Shown: one piece after another, positions 8,250 to 16,292 of the stretch
Position numbering within the stretch: the stretch's first letter is position 1
How the letters are laid out: each line of letters begins with the position of its first letter
Source of the DNA: RYN-230 sp963704995
Lineage (GTDB): Bacteria > Actinomycetota > Actinomycetes > Streptosporangiales > Streptosporangiaceae
Assembly: GCA_963704995.1 (NCBI GenBank)
Contig: CAVPIM010000018.1
Location: 251,414-315,413, forward strand
Direction of reading: 5' to 3'
DNA: 64,000 bases
Notes under the pieces: generated by a model
What the model was told of the DNA's origin: nothing
Database searches by the model: none
What the model saw: only the letters and a program-made list of their open reading frames with translations
Translations under genes and position numbers: made by a program

Positions 8250-9710
8250 GTGTCATCTGGCAGCACAGCGGTTACGGGTGCCCACCGCACCTCGGCCCGG
8301 CAGGCCACCGCCACCCCGGCCTCGTGGACCAGCGCCTACCTGCGCCGGACGCTGCTCGCGGACTGCCTGTGCGTGCTCGCTGCGGGTGCCCTCGCCTACG
8401 AGGTGCGGTTCGATGCTAAGAGCTACCGGCCGGGCGTGTATCTCGCGTTCACCATCCTGCTCCCGCTGTTCTGGATCGGCGCGCTGGCCCTGGTGGGCGG
8501 GTATGACCCTCGGCTCATCGGGGTCGGCTCGGATGAGTTCCGGCGGGTGATCAATGCGGCGGTGATGCTGACCGCCACGATCGCGATCGCCTCTTATGCG
8601 GTGAAGTTCGACACCGCCCGCGGCTATATGGTCATCGCGCTGCCCTGCGCAACCGTCTTCGACCTCGTCGTGCGGTACCGGCTGCGCCGGCGGTTGCACC
8701 GCCAGCGCAGCCGCGGCGCATGCATGCGCCGCGTAGTGGCGGTGGGGGACGCCCCGGCGGTCGCCGAGCTAGTCGCCGAGCTTCGCCGCGGCACCTACCA
8801 TGGCCTCTCGGTGGTGGGCGCGTGCCTGGCGGGCGGGACCATGTTGCACGAGATCGCAGGCGTTCCGGTTTACGGGGGCCTGGGCAGCGTGCCCTCAGCG
8901 GTCGGCGACCTCGGCGCCGACACGGTGGCCGTGCTGGCTTGCCAGGAGATGAACGGAGTGCGGCTCCGCCGCCTCGCCTGGGACCTGGAGAAGGTCGGGA
9001 CCGAGATGTGCGTCGCGCCAGCCCTGCTCGACGTGGCCGGCCCGCGCACTACGATCCGCCCGGTCGCGGGGCTGACTCTGCTGCATGTGGACCACCCGCA
9101 GCTGGATGGCGGCAAGCAGCTGCTCAAGCTGGCCTTCGACAAGACCGTGGCGCTGACCGCGATCATTCTGCTCGCGCCGCTGTTCGCGCTCGTCATGCTG
9201 GCCATCAAGCTGGATGACCACGGGCCGGTGTTCTTCAGGCAGACCAGGGTGGGTAAAGGCGGCCACACGTTCTCGGTATGGAAGTTCCGCACGATGGTGG
9301 CGGACGCCGAGCAGCGCAAGGCGGAGCTGGCGGCCCACAACGAGGCGGCTGGAGCGCTGTTCAAGATGCGCAAGGATCCCCGGGTGACCAAGACGGGTAC
9401 CTTGCTGCGCCGTTACTCCGTGGACGAGCTGCCCCAGCTGTTCAATGTGCTGTTCGGCGACATGTCCCTGGTTGGGCCGCGGCCCGCGCTACCGGACGAG
9501 GCGGCCAAGTACGGCGGCCACATGCGACGCCGGCTGGTGGTCAAGCCGGGGATCACTGGGCTGTGGCAGGTGAATGGCCGCTCTGACCTGGCTTGGGAAG
9601 AAGCAGTCAGGCTCGACGTCCGGTACGTGGAGAACTGGTCGCTCGCCCTCGACTTGCAGATCCTGTGGAAGACCTGGTCTGCAGTCGTCGGGGGCCACGG
9701 CGCCTACTAG
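8250..9710 (+). CDS. Exopolysaccharide polyprenyl glycosylphosphotransferase
   Basis: 486 residues from GTG 8250 with GGAAGAAGGA ten bases upstream. It has the architecture of initiating sugar-phosphate transferases (WbaP/CpsE type): an N-terminal block of about four membrane helices, a central Rossmann-like segment (RRVVAVGDAPAVAELVAELR, CoA-binding-like), then one more membrane segment (about 290-312) and the bacterial sugar transferase domain. Diagnostic motifs are 'FFRQTRVGKGG', 'WKFRTM', 'SVDELPQLFNVL', 'MSLVGPRP' and 'KPGITGLWQVNGRSD'. It would transfer a sugar phosphate from a UDP-sugar to undecaprenyl phosphate, starting repeat-unit synthesis that the flippase at the left edge would export. 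Followed by a strong palindromic terminator. Confidence 0.92.
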   Translation: MSSGSTAVTGAHRTSARQATATPASWTSAYLRRTLLADCLCVLAAGALAYEVRFDAKSYRPGVYLAFTILLPLFWIGALALVGGYDPRLIGVGSDEFRRVINAAVMLTATIAIASYAVKFDTARGYMVIALPCATVFDLVVRYRLRRRLHRQRSRGACMRRVVAVGDAPAVAELVAELRRGTYHGLSVVGACLAGGTMLHEIAGVPVYGGLGSVPSAVGDLGADTVAVLACQEMNGVRLRRLAWDLEKVGTEMCVAPALLDVAGPRTTIRPVAGLTLLHVDHPQLDGGKQLLKLAFDKTVALTAIILLAPLFALVMLAIKLDDHGPVFFRQTRVGKGGHTFSVWKFRTMVADAEQRKAELAAHNEAAGALFKMRKDPRVTKTGTLLRRYSVDELPQLFNVLFGDMSLVGPRPALPDEAAKYGGHMRRRLVVKPGITGLWQVNGRSDLAWEEAVRLDVRYVENWSLALDLQILWKTWSAVVGGHGAY

Positions 9711-9887
9711 GTCGTTGACCGGGAAGTGCGCGCAGCTCACACGTGGCCGTAGGCGATCAGGGACCGTTGCACCGGTGCGCCGGTGCGCCAGTTGTGCCAG
9801 CTGCAGGCCGGGTGGCGGGCCACTCGGCGCGTGCCGCCTCGCGTCTTCCCCGCCAGCCACGAGTACAACTCCCCGAGGGTTCTGCCC

Positions 9888-9927
9888 GTTGCCTAGGGGG
9901 CCCTCGTACGAGGGCCCCCTAGGCAAC
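9888..9927. terminator. 40-bp perfect palindrome, probable bidirectional terminator
   Basis: Two 20-base arms with no spacer are exact reverse complements (left arm 9888-9907 starts GTTGCCTAGG, right arm ends CCTAGGCAAC at 9927). It lies between the plus-strand sugar transferase and the minus-strand lipoprotein gene, so one hairpin could stop transcription from both sides. There is no U tract on either side, as is common in actinomycetes. Confidence 0.75.
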
Positions 9928-9993
9928 ACTCCTGGATGCGCTGGCGGACGGCGTCAGCGCAGAGGAGAGATCCTGCGCGCGCCGGGACGTCTC

Positions 9994-10608
9994 CTACTGG
10001 CTGAGCATGGACTGGAGCGTGCCGGGAATCGTGGAGTTATCGGCCACCATGCAGTTATGGTTGCTGCCGCCTACCGCCTGGGCCGCTGCCATACTGCTGG
10101 CCGCCGCCATTGTCTGCAGGCAGCTGATGTCGGCCGGGAAGTTGGCCGCGGTCATCGCGTTGATGCGGGTCCGCACGCTGGCTGGCCAGCGGATGCCCCG
10201 GAATTCGGCTACCTCGGCGCGTAGTTCGCTGGCATAGGCCAGGGCGTCGGCGCGGAACTCGCTGAAGGGCGCCGAACCGGTGGAGGCGCTCGCGAGCTTG
10301 TTGGACAGCGCGTTCCCCCGGCCCACGATTCGCACGTAGGCCAGTTGCGCCTGCTTCATCGTCAGTCGCCCGGTAGGCAGGGGACCGCCGGTGGGCGCTG
10401 CCGACGGGGAACTCGCCGTCCCGTGGGCCGACGGGGAACTCGCCGCCCCCCGGGCCGAGGGGGAACTCGCCGCCACCGATGCCCCGGACGCAGCGGACGC
10501 CGAGGACGCCGCCGGTGCACTAAGCGGCCCGGCGCCACATGCGGCGACGAGCACGGCCGCTGCTGCCGCCGCGGCCACGGCGGCGGTGTTCCTGGTGCTG
10601 CTGATCAT
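9994..10608 (-). CDS. Putative lipoprotein with Ala/Ser/Pro repeat linker
   Basis: 204 residues from ATG 10608. The N-terminus is a lipoprotein signal peptide ending in the lipobox 'VLVAAC' (Cys 24). A low-complexity linker follows with three near-identical 'ASSPSA(R/H)G' copies encoded by 24-bp tandem repeats. The rest (from about residue 75) is a helical extracytoplasmic domain with two cysteines (ISCLQ, NHNCM) that could form a disulfide. I do not recognise the family. The gene lies 14 bp from the LamG-like gene upstream, so the two are probably cotranscribed. Confidence 0.7.
   Translation of the reverse strand: MISSTRNTAAVAAAAAAAVLVAACGAGPLSAPAASSASAASGASVAASSPSARGAASSPSAHGTASSPSAAPTGGPLPTGRLTMKQAQLAYVRIVGRGNALSNKLASASTGSAPFSEFRADALAYASELRAEVAEFRGIRWPASVRTRINAMTAANFPADISCLQTMAAASSMAAAQAVGGSNHNCMVADNSTIPGTLQSMLSQ
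10395..10470 (-). repeat. 24-bp tandem repeat inside the lipoprotein gene
   Basis: Three copies of a unit containing GACGGGGAACTCGCCG (plus-strand view) at about 24-bp spacing encode the repeated ASSPSA linker. It is a likely site of length variation. Confidence 0.6.
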
Positions 10609-10622
10609 GCCTGCCCTGCCCG

Positions 10623-11774
10623 TCAGCCGAAGGAAATAGAGACGTCGTCCAGTTCGCCCTGGTACCAGTCGTAGCCAGTGGCGGAGCCAGGGTTGCCGTG
10701 GGCCCCCACGTTCACGTCAGAGGGCGGCGAGACGGACCCGATGACCGCGGACGTGCTGTGCACCAGCACGCCGTCGATCCACAGCTGGATGGCGGAAGCG
10801 GTCTTGATGCACTGCACATAGTGCCACTGCCCGTTGTTCAGGCTGGCCCCGCCAGTGGCGTTGTTACTGCTGGACGAGCCGTGGTAAGTACACGCGATCT
10901 GGTTCGACTTCAGCAGCTCGACCTTGTACTCCTGGGCGGGGTAGTCCCCCATGCGCACCAGGTCATAGTCACCCGAGCTAGGCAGGTTCGTGGTGTTGAG
11001 CCAGAACGAGATGTCGATGTTGGCCGAGCCCGCGACCAGCGTGGACGAGTAAGGCACGTCAGCGTCGGACTGCCCGCTGAAGCTGTAGGCGGTGCCATGG
11101 CCGGCAGGCCCGGGCACACCGACCTGGACAGGGCCGTTCAGCGTGCCGTTGTTGTGGTGGCCAGAGGAGTCGATCATGGTCGTCCCGGATGTCTCGTCCA
11201 TGTTCCACTGCCCGGCGAGCGCAGGCGAGGACGACGCCCCGGTGAGCGACAGGCTGTCCGCCTCGAAGCTGTTGCCGGCCACCGCGCCAGTCTGGCGGAT
11301 CTGGAAGCCCACCGTGTCGCCGGCGTTCTTGTCAGTCAGGGTCGCCGGGCCGATGGCCTGCCAGCTCCCATTGGCCGTCACGCACTGCTTGACCGTCTGC
11401 GCCAGCGAGCCGCCCGGTGTGTACTCCTGCAAGAGCAGGCACAGGCTCTTTCCTGAGACGCCCAGCACTTCGCCGGTGCCCTGCAACTGGCTGCCCTGCG
11501 CCACGTTCGTGGCCGGCTTGGGGGCTGCGTAGATCGAGTAAGACGTGCCCGTGGACAACGTCACCTTGGCGGCAGAGCCACTGCCGCCAAAGCCGGGGCT
11601 GACCACGCTCAGCTTGGCGTTGGTGCCTTTCCACCCGGAGGTGGTTCCGCCGTCGAAAGTACCGTTGGGAAGCAGATTCGTGGCCGCAGCCACGGCCACG
11701 GCCGGGGTGAGAGCCATGGCTGTCCCCACCGAAAGCACAGCCGCGCCTGCCGCGCAGCGCATCAACCACGACAC
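10623..11774 (-). CDS. Secreted LamG/concanavalin A-like protein with N-terminal carbohydrate-binding-like module
   Basis: 383 residues from GTG 11774. A Sec signal peptide (LSVGTAMALTPAVAVAAA) leads to a beta-sandwich module starting 'NLLPNGTFDGGTTSGWKG', the opening typical of CBM-like domains, up to about residue 180. The C-terminal half is a LamG jelly-roll: 'GQWNMDETSGTTMIDSSGHHNNGTLNG', 'ISFWLNT', 'GQWHYVQCIKTASAIQLWIDG' and 'YQGELDDVSI' in the usual order. No catalytic residues are seen, so a glycan-binding role is likely. Neighbouring EPS and GH26-like genes support a role in the extracellular matrix; this is inference. Confidence 0.75.
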   Translation of the reverse strand: MSWLMRCAAGAAVLSVGTAMALTPAVAVAAATNLLPNGTFDGGTTSGWKGTNAKLSVVSPGFGGSGSAAKVTLSTGTSYSIYAAPKPATNVAQGSQLQGTGEVLGVSGKSLCLLLQEYTPGGSLAQTVKQCVTANGSWQAIGPATLTDKNAGDTVGFQIRQTGAVAGNSFEADSLSLTGASSSPALAGQWNMDETSGTTMIDSSGHHNNGTLNGPVQVGVPGPAGHGTAYSFSGQSDADVPYSSTLVAGSANIDISFWLNTTNLPSSGDYDLVRMGDYPAQEYKVELLKSNQIACTYHGSSSSNNATGGASLNNGQWHYVQCIKTASAIQLWIDGVLVHSTSAVIGSVSPPSDVNVGAHGNPGSATGYDWYQGELDDVSISFG

Positions 11775-12166
11775 GTAAACCCCTGTTCTCGCCGCCGGCC
11801 CTCATCGGCCGGCGCGCCGTAACTCGAGCTGAGTAGAACCCCCGCCTTGGTCATCCCAGCCATGACGTGCGCTAGAGATCCCAAATCCGCGGAATATCCG
11901 CTAGTGACCAGACGTCCCACGCCTGTATTAGGTTCACGCGTTTTCGCCTGGGCTCGCGGGCGTGGTGCGGCCCCCGAAGCGGGGAGCGGATCTGCGGCCG
12001 GCGCTTGCCCGCCCGCCTGCAGCAGGGCGAGTGGCCCGGGACGGCTGGGTCCCGGCCGGGGAAGTCATAACCGGCAAGCCAGGAGCGTGTCCTGAGCTAG
12101 CTAGGTCTGCTATCTTCTACAAACTTGTAGAAGATGAATGGCGACCTAACGGAAGGTTAACTATTC
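11775..12166. other. Divergent intergenic region with palindrome
   Basis: A 392-bp gap between the LamG-like gene (minus) and the PAP2 gene (plus). It contains the perfect 24-bp palindrome described separately. The left part (11800-12060) is GC-rich with no coding signal I trust. Confidence 0.5.
12112..12135. promoter_or_regulatory. 24-bp palindromic operator candidate upstream of PAP2 gene
   Basis: ATCTTCTACAA (12112-12122), AC, TTGTAGAAGAT (12125-12135): two perfect 11-base arms with a 2-base spacer, AT-rich in a GC-rich setting, ending 31 bases before the PAP2 start. This is typical of a dimeric repressor site. The inner TACA-N4-TGTA recalls BlaI/CopY-type sites (normally TACA-N2-TGTA), but the spacing differs, so I do not name the regulator. 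Confidence 0.6.
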
Positions 12167-12919
12167 ATGTCTCGTTCGCCAGCGCCCGGTTACGCCCAGC
12201 GCCCTGCCGCGGCCGGCCGCGGAAAGCAGGCGCCAGCCCCGGGCGGGACACGGGAACCCCGGTACGGGCTGGCCAGGCTGCTCGTCGGTGTCGCGCTCAG
12301 CGTCCTGGTCCTGCTGCTCGGCCTACTGGCGAAGACAGGCCCGGTTTCCCGCCTTGACCTGCGCGTCGACCGGCACATCGCCATGCAAGACCGCACCAGC
12401 ATGCTGACCACGCTGGCTAGGGCCGTCAGCACAATCGCCACACCGGAGATCGTGGGTGTCGGCCTGATGATCGTGATGCCGCTCGTCCTGGTGCTGGCCA
12501 GCCGCCGGCTCGATGCCCTGAAGGTGTTCTGCATGTTCGGCGGGGCACTGGTCCTGGCCGAGATCGGGAAGAAGGTCATCAACGAGCACCGGCCGCCGAC
12601 GTCGCTGTGGGCCATGACCGCCGACAGCGGATCCTCCTACCCCAGCGGGCACACCACCACCGCGGCCGTGTTCGCGGTCGCGCTCGTCGTTATTGCCGCC
12701 ACCCTGGCCGGCCGGAGTGCCGCCCTGGTGCTGGGCGGCATGTACGTGGTCGCCGTCGCCGTCAGCCGTGTCTACCTGGCCGACCACTACCCACCTGACG
12801 TGATCGGCGGCCTGCTGTGCGCCCTGGCCGCGGCGTTCATCGTCACCGGCCTCGCTGCCCTGCCCGCCGTGCAACCGTACCTGCAGCGACTCGGCACGGG
12901 CAGCGGCCGCCACCGGTAG
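12167..12919 (+). CDS. PAP2-family membrane phosphatase
   Basis: 250 residues from ATG 12167 (GGAAGG upstream). After a basic cytoplasmic N-terminus there are about six membrane helices. The three PAP2 phosphatase signatures are present in order: 'KKVINEHRPP' (K-x6-RP), 'YPSGHTT' (PSGH) and 'SRVYLADHYPPDV' (SR-x5-H-x3-D). Such enzymes dephosphorylate undecaprenyl pyrophosphate or phosphatidic-acid-type lipids at the outer face of the membrane. With the EPS genes nearby, recycling of the polyprenyl carrier is a reasonable guess. The palindrome at 12112-12135 probably controls it. Confidence 0.88.
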   Translation: MSRSPAPGYAQRPAAAGRGKQAPAPGGTREPRYGLARLLVGVALSVLVLLLGLLAKTGPVSRLDLRVDRHIAMQDRTSMLTTLARAVSTIATPEIVGVGLMIVMPLVLVLASRRLDALKVFCMFGGALVLAEIGKKVINEHRPPTSLWAMTADSGSSYPSGHTTTAAVFAVALVVIAATLAGRSAALVLGGMYVVAVAVSRVYLADHYPPDVIGGLLCALAAAFIVTGLAALPAVQPYLQRLGTGSGRHR

Positions 12920-13106
12920 ATCACGCAGAGCGCGGCCCGCGCATCGTAGGCCGGACTTTCGCCGGCCGCCTGGCCACAGGGCGATAGCCCGGCTGCACCG
13001 GCAACTGCCAGCCCGGCCAGGCGGACTTCCGGTCCTCAAGCCGACAGGACATACCGTGATGCCCTAGCCTTTACGAGCCGGCGACCTCGTCGGCGAGGGG
13101 AGCTGC

Positions 13107-13868
13107 ATGATGACCACCGACGACAGCCGCCTGGCTCGTGACCTGGCGGCCGCCGCGGGCCAGCGCCTACTCGGCCTGCGGGCCGAGGGGGGCGATCCGG
13201 CGGAGCTACGCTCGGCGGGGGACCGGAGTTCACACGAGTTCCTCACCGCGGAACTGGGCCGGCTTCGCCCGGCCGACGCGGTGCTGTCTGAGGAAGGCAA
13301 GGACGACCACGCGCGGCTGGCCGCCGACCGGGTATGGATCATCGACCCGCTGGATGGCACCAGGGAATTCGGCGAGGCTGGCCGGGACGACTGGGCGGTG
13401 CACGTCGCGCTGTGGGAGCGGGGTGAACTGGCCGCGGGCGCCGTCGCGCTGCCCGCCCAGGACGCCGTGCTGAGCACGGCGCAGCCGCAGCCCAGGCCGC
13501 CTGCCCCGCCGGCGGGGCCGCTGCGCGTGCTGGTCAGCCGGACCAGGCCCCCCGCGCTGCTGGCCCGGCTGGCTGAGCAGGTCGAGCTCACGCTGATCCC
13601 GATGGGCTCGGCCGGGGCGAAGGCGGCCGAGGTGATCCGCGGGACCGCCGATGCCTACGTGCACAGCGGCGGCCAGTACGAGTGGGATTCGGCGGCCCCG
13701 GTCGCGGTGGCCCAGGCGGCGGGGCTGCACGCGTCGCGGCTGGACGGGTCAAAGCTGGCCTACAACCAGGCGGATCCTTCCCTGCCCGATATCCTTATCT
13801 GCTCAGCGGGGCTTGCCCCCGTGCTGCTGGATGGTCTGCGCGTGGCTGGTTGTTCAGCTACGCAGTAA
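13107..13868 (+). CDS. cysQ: 3'(2'),5'-bisphosphate nucleotidase, CysQ-like
   Basis: 253 residues of the inositol monophosphatase superfamily: 'LSEEGKDD' (first metal ligand), 'VWIIDPLDGTREF' (DPxDGT metal site) and 'GGQYEWDSAAPVAVAQAAG' (WD motif). The GQYEWDxAA form is typical of CysQ, which removes the 3'-phosphate of PAP/PAPS made during sulfate assimilation. Start ATG 13107 follows GAGGGGAG; ATG 13110 is equally possible. It is 58 bp upstream of cysD and fits as first gene of the sulfate activation operon. Confidence 0.85.
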   Translation: MMTTDDSRLARDLAAAAGQRLLGLRAEGGDPAELRSAGDRSSHEFLTAELGRLRPADAVLSEEGKDDHARLAADRVWIIDPLDGTREFGEAGRDDWAVHVALWERGELAAGAVALPAQDAVLSTAQPQPRPPAPPAGPLRVLVSRTRPPALLARLAEQVELTLIPMGSAGAKAAEVIRGTADAYVHSGGQYEWDSAAPVAVAQAAGLHASRLDGSKLAYNQADPSLPDILICSAGLAPVLLDGLRVAGCSATQ

Positions 13869-13870
13869 CG

Positions 13871-13886
13871 CTCTCCCCGGGGAGAG
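13871..13886. promoter_or_regulatory. 16-bp palindrome between cysQ and cysD
   Basis: CTCTCCCCGGGGAGAG is a perfect palindrome beginning two bases after the cysQ stop and ending 40 bases before cysD. It may be a weak attenuator hairpin or a repressor site for the sulfate genes; the sequence does not decide. Confidence 0.4.
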
Positions 13887-13926
13887 TGACCTATCCCGTC
13901 CATGCCCGACGACCGGAGTCTGCTTG

Positions 13927-14847
13927 ATGGCCGTGCCACGTTCTGACTATTCGCTCTCGCAACTAGAAGTGCTCGAGGCGGAGTCCATCCACATCATGCG
14001 TGAGGTAGCCGCCGAATTCGAGCGGCCGGTCCTGCTGTTCTCGGGCGGTAAGGATTCCATCGTCATGCTGGCCCTCGCCGAGCGGGCGTTCTGGCCGGCC
14101 AGGGTCCCGTTCCCGGTCATGCACGTGGACACGGGGCACAATTTCCCCGAGGTGATCGATTACCGGGACCGCCGGGTCGCCGACGCCGGGGTACAGCTGG
14201 TCGTGGCGTCCGTCCAGGACTCCATCGACGCCGGCCGGGTGGCTGAGGAGACCGGCCGCCGGGCCAGCCGGAACCGGCTGCAGACGACCACGCTGCTGGA
14301 TGCCATCGAGGAAAACCGCTTCGACGCGGTGTTCGGCGGCGGCCGCCGGGACGAGGAAAAGGCCCGGGCCAAGGAGCGGGTGTTCTCGTTCCGGGACGAG
14401 TTCGGCCAGTGGGATCCGAAGAACCAGCGTCCGGAGCTGTGGAGCATCTACAACACGCGGATCCGGATGGGCGAGCATATCCGGGTGTTTCCCCTGTCCA
14501 ACTGGACCGAGCTGGATGTCTGGCAGTACATCGCCCGGGAGAAGCTGGAGATCCCGTCCATCTACTACGCCCACCAGCGGCGGGTGTTCGAGCGGGACGG
14601 CATCCTGCTCGCCGAGAACGAATTCACCCCCCGGGGCGACGACGAGCCGGTCTTCGAGACCACCGTGCGCTACCGCACGGTGGGCGACATGACCTGCACC
14701 GGCGCGGTGGAATCGACCGCGACGACCGTGGCCGACGTGATCGCCGAGGTGGCGGCCACCCGGGTCACCGAGCGCGGCCAGACACGCGCGGACGACAGGG
14801 CCAGCGAGGCAGCTATGGAAGACCGCAAGCGGGAGGGTTACTTTTAA
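13927..14847 (+). CDS. cysD: Sulfate adenylyltransferase small subunit
   Basis: 306 residues from ATG 13927. CysD is the PAPS-reductase-fold subunit that makes APS from ATP and sulfate, driven by GTP hydrolysis in CysN. The PP-loop 'LLFSGGKDSIVML' is at residues 37-49, followed by 'HVDTGHNFPEVIDYRD', 'FGGGRRDEEKARAKER', 'FPLSNWTELDVWQYI' and 'RYRTVGDMTCTG', all conserved. Length is normal. The stop TAA overlaps the cysN ATG by one base, giving tight translational coupling. Confidence 0.95.
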   Translation: MAVPRSDYSLSQLEVLEAESIHIMREVAAEFERPVLLFSGGKDSIVMLALAERAFWPARVPFPVMHVDTGHNFPEVIDYRDRRVADAGVQLVVASVQDSIDAGRVAEETGRRASRNRLQTTTLLDAIEENRFDAVFGGGRRDEEKARAKERVFSFRDEFGQWDPKNQRPELWSIYNTRIRMGEHIRVFPLSNWTELDVWQYIAREKLEIPSIYYAHQRRVFERDGILLAENEFTPRGDDEPVFETTVRYRTVGDMTCTGAVESTATTVADVIAEVAATRVTERGQTRADDRASEAAMEDRKREGYF

Positions 14848-16157
14848 TGACGGCCACGGCGCACGACGTCCTGTCCCCGGAAGGGAGCAGGCCGATGGAC
14901 ATCCTGCGGCTGGCCACGGCGGGCTCGGTCAACGACGGCAAGAGCACCCTGATCGGGCGCCTGCTGTTCGACTCGAAAGCCATCTTCGAGGACCAGCTCG
15001 CGGCGGTCGAGCAGACCAGCAAGGCCCGCGGCGAGGAGTACACGAACCTGGCCCTGCTCACCGACGGCCTGCGCGCGGAGCGGGAGCAGGGCATCACGAT
15101 CGACGTGGCCTACCGCTATTTCGCCACGCCGCGCCGGAAGTTCATCATTGCCGACACCCCGGGGCACATCCAGTACACCCGCAACATGGTGACCGGCGCC
15201 TCCACCGCCGACCTGGCCATCGTGCTGGTGGACGCGCGCAACGGGCTGACCGAGCAGAGCCGGCGGCACGCGTTCCTCACCACCCTGCTCCGGGTGCCCC
15301 ACCTGGTGCTCGCGGTGAACAAGATGGACCTGGTCGATTACGACCAGCGTGTCTTCGAGCGGATCAGCGAGGAGTTCGCGGCGTTCGCGGCCAAGCTGGA
15401 GATCGGCGACCTGAGCTTCATCCCCATCTCCGCCCTGCACGGGGACAACGTGGTGACCCGGTCGGAGAAGATGCCGTGGCACGACGGGCCCTCGCTGCTG
15501 CACCACCTGGAGCACGTGCACATCGCCTCGGACCGCAACCTGATCGATGTGCGCTTCCCGGTCCAGTACGTGATCCGGCCGCACCAGGCCACCGACCCCG
15601 CGCTGCACGACTACCGCGGGTACGCCGGCCAGGTCGCGGGCGGGGTGCTCAAGCCCGGTGACGAGGTGATGCACCTGCCATCCGGGCTGACCACGAAGAT
15701 CTCGCGGATCGACACCGCGCGCGGCCCGGTCCCGGAGGCCTACTCGCCGATGTCGGTGACCCTGGTGCTCGAGGACGATCTGGACATCTCCCGCGGCGAC
15801 ATGATCTGCCGCCCGCACAACCAGCCGATGGTCTCCCAGGACGTGGAGGGCATGGTCTGCTGGATGTCGGAGAGCAAGCAGCTGGGGGCGCGGGACCGGC
15901 TGGTGGTCAAGCACACCTCCCGCACCGTGAAGGCCATCGTCCGTGACCTGCAGTACCGGCTCGACGTGAACACCCTGCACCGGGACGAGAACGCGGAGCG
16001 GCTCGGGCTGAACGAGGTGGGCCGGGTGAGCCTGCGGCTGACCCAGCCGCTGTTCTTCGACCCGTACACCCGCAACCGGCAGACCGGGGGGCTTATCCTC
16101 ATCGACGAGTCCACCAACGCCACAGTCGGGTCGGTCATGATCACTGAAGGGCACTGA
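14847..16157 (+). CDS. cysN: Sulfate adenylyltransferase GTPase subunit
   Basis: 436 residues, starting at ATG 14847 (overlapping the cysD stop). An EF-Tu-like GTPase: P-loop 'GSVNDGKSTLIGRL', switch region 'EREQGITIDVAYRYF', 'DTPGHIQYTRNM' and 'NKMDLVDY'. The length matches a CysN without the C-terminal APS kinase (CysC) domain found in many homologues; no separate cysC is visible nearby. It acts with CysD in the cytoplasm. The next gene is 135 bp away, so the operon probably ends here. Confidence 0.93.
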   Translation: MTATAHDVLSPEGSRPMDILRLATAGSVNDGKSTLIGRLLFDSKAIFEDQLAAVEQTSKARGEEYTNLALLTDGLRAEREQGITIDVAYRYFATPRRKFIIADTPGHIQYTRNMVTGASTADLAIVLVDARNGLTEQSRRHAFLTTLLRVPHLVLAVNKMDLVDYDQRVFERISEEFAAFAAKLEIGDLSFIPISALHGDNVVTRSEKMPWHDGPSLLHHLEHVHIASDRNLIDVRFPVQYVIRPHQATDPALHDYRGYAGQVAGGVLKPGDEVMHLPSGLTTKISRIDTARGPVPEAYSPMSVTLVLEDDLDISRGDMICRPHNQPMVSQDVEGMVCWMSESKQLGARDRLVVKHTSRTVKAIVRDLQYRLDVNTLHRDENAERLGLNEVGRVSLRLTQPLFFDPYTRNRQTGGLILIDESTNATVGSVMITEGH

Positions 16158-16292
16158 GCGGCCCGGTCGCGCGGCTGTCAGCTGGCCGCTGTCAGCTGGC
16201 CGGGCATCAGGGGGCAGAGCACCAGGGGGAGCTCATCCGCGGAGGGCGCCGCAACCGGGCGGACTGTCCCCCAGCCGAGGCGGGAAGGCGCA

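Noticed and set aside
12112..12135. The AT-rich palindrome as a transcription terminator
   Set aside because: It lies upstream of, and close to, a start codon, with no gene on the plus strand ending before it; an operator fits better.
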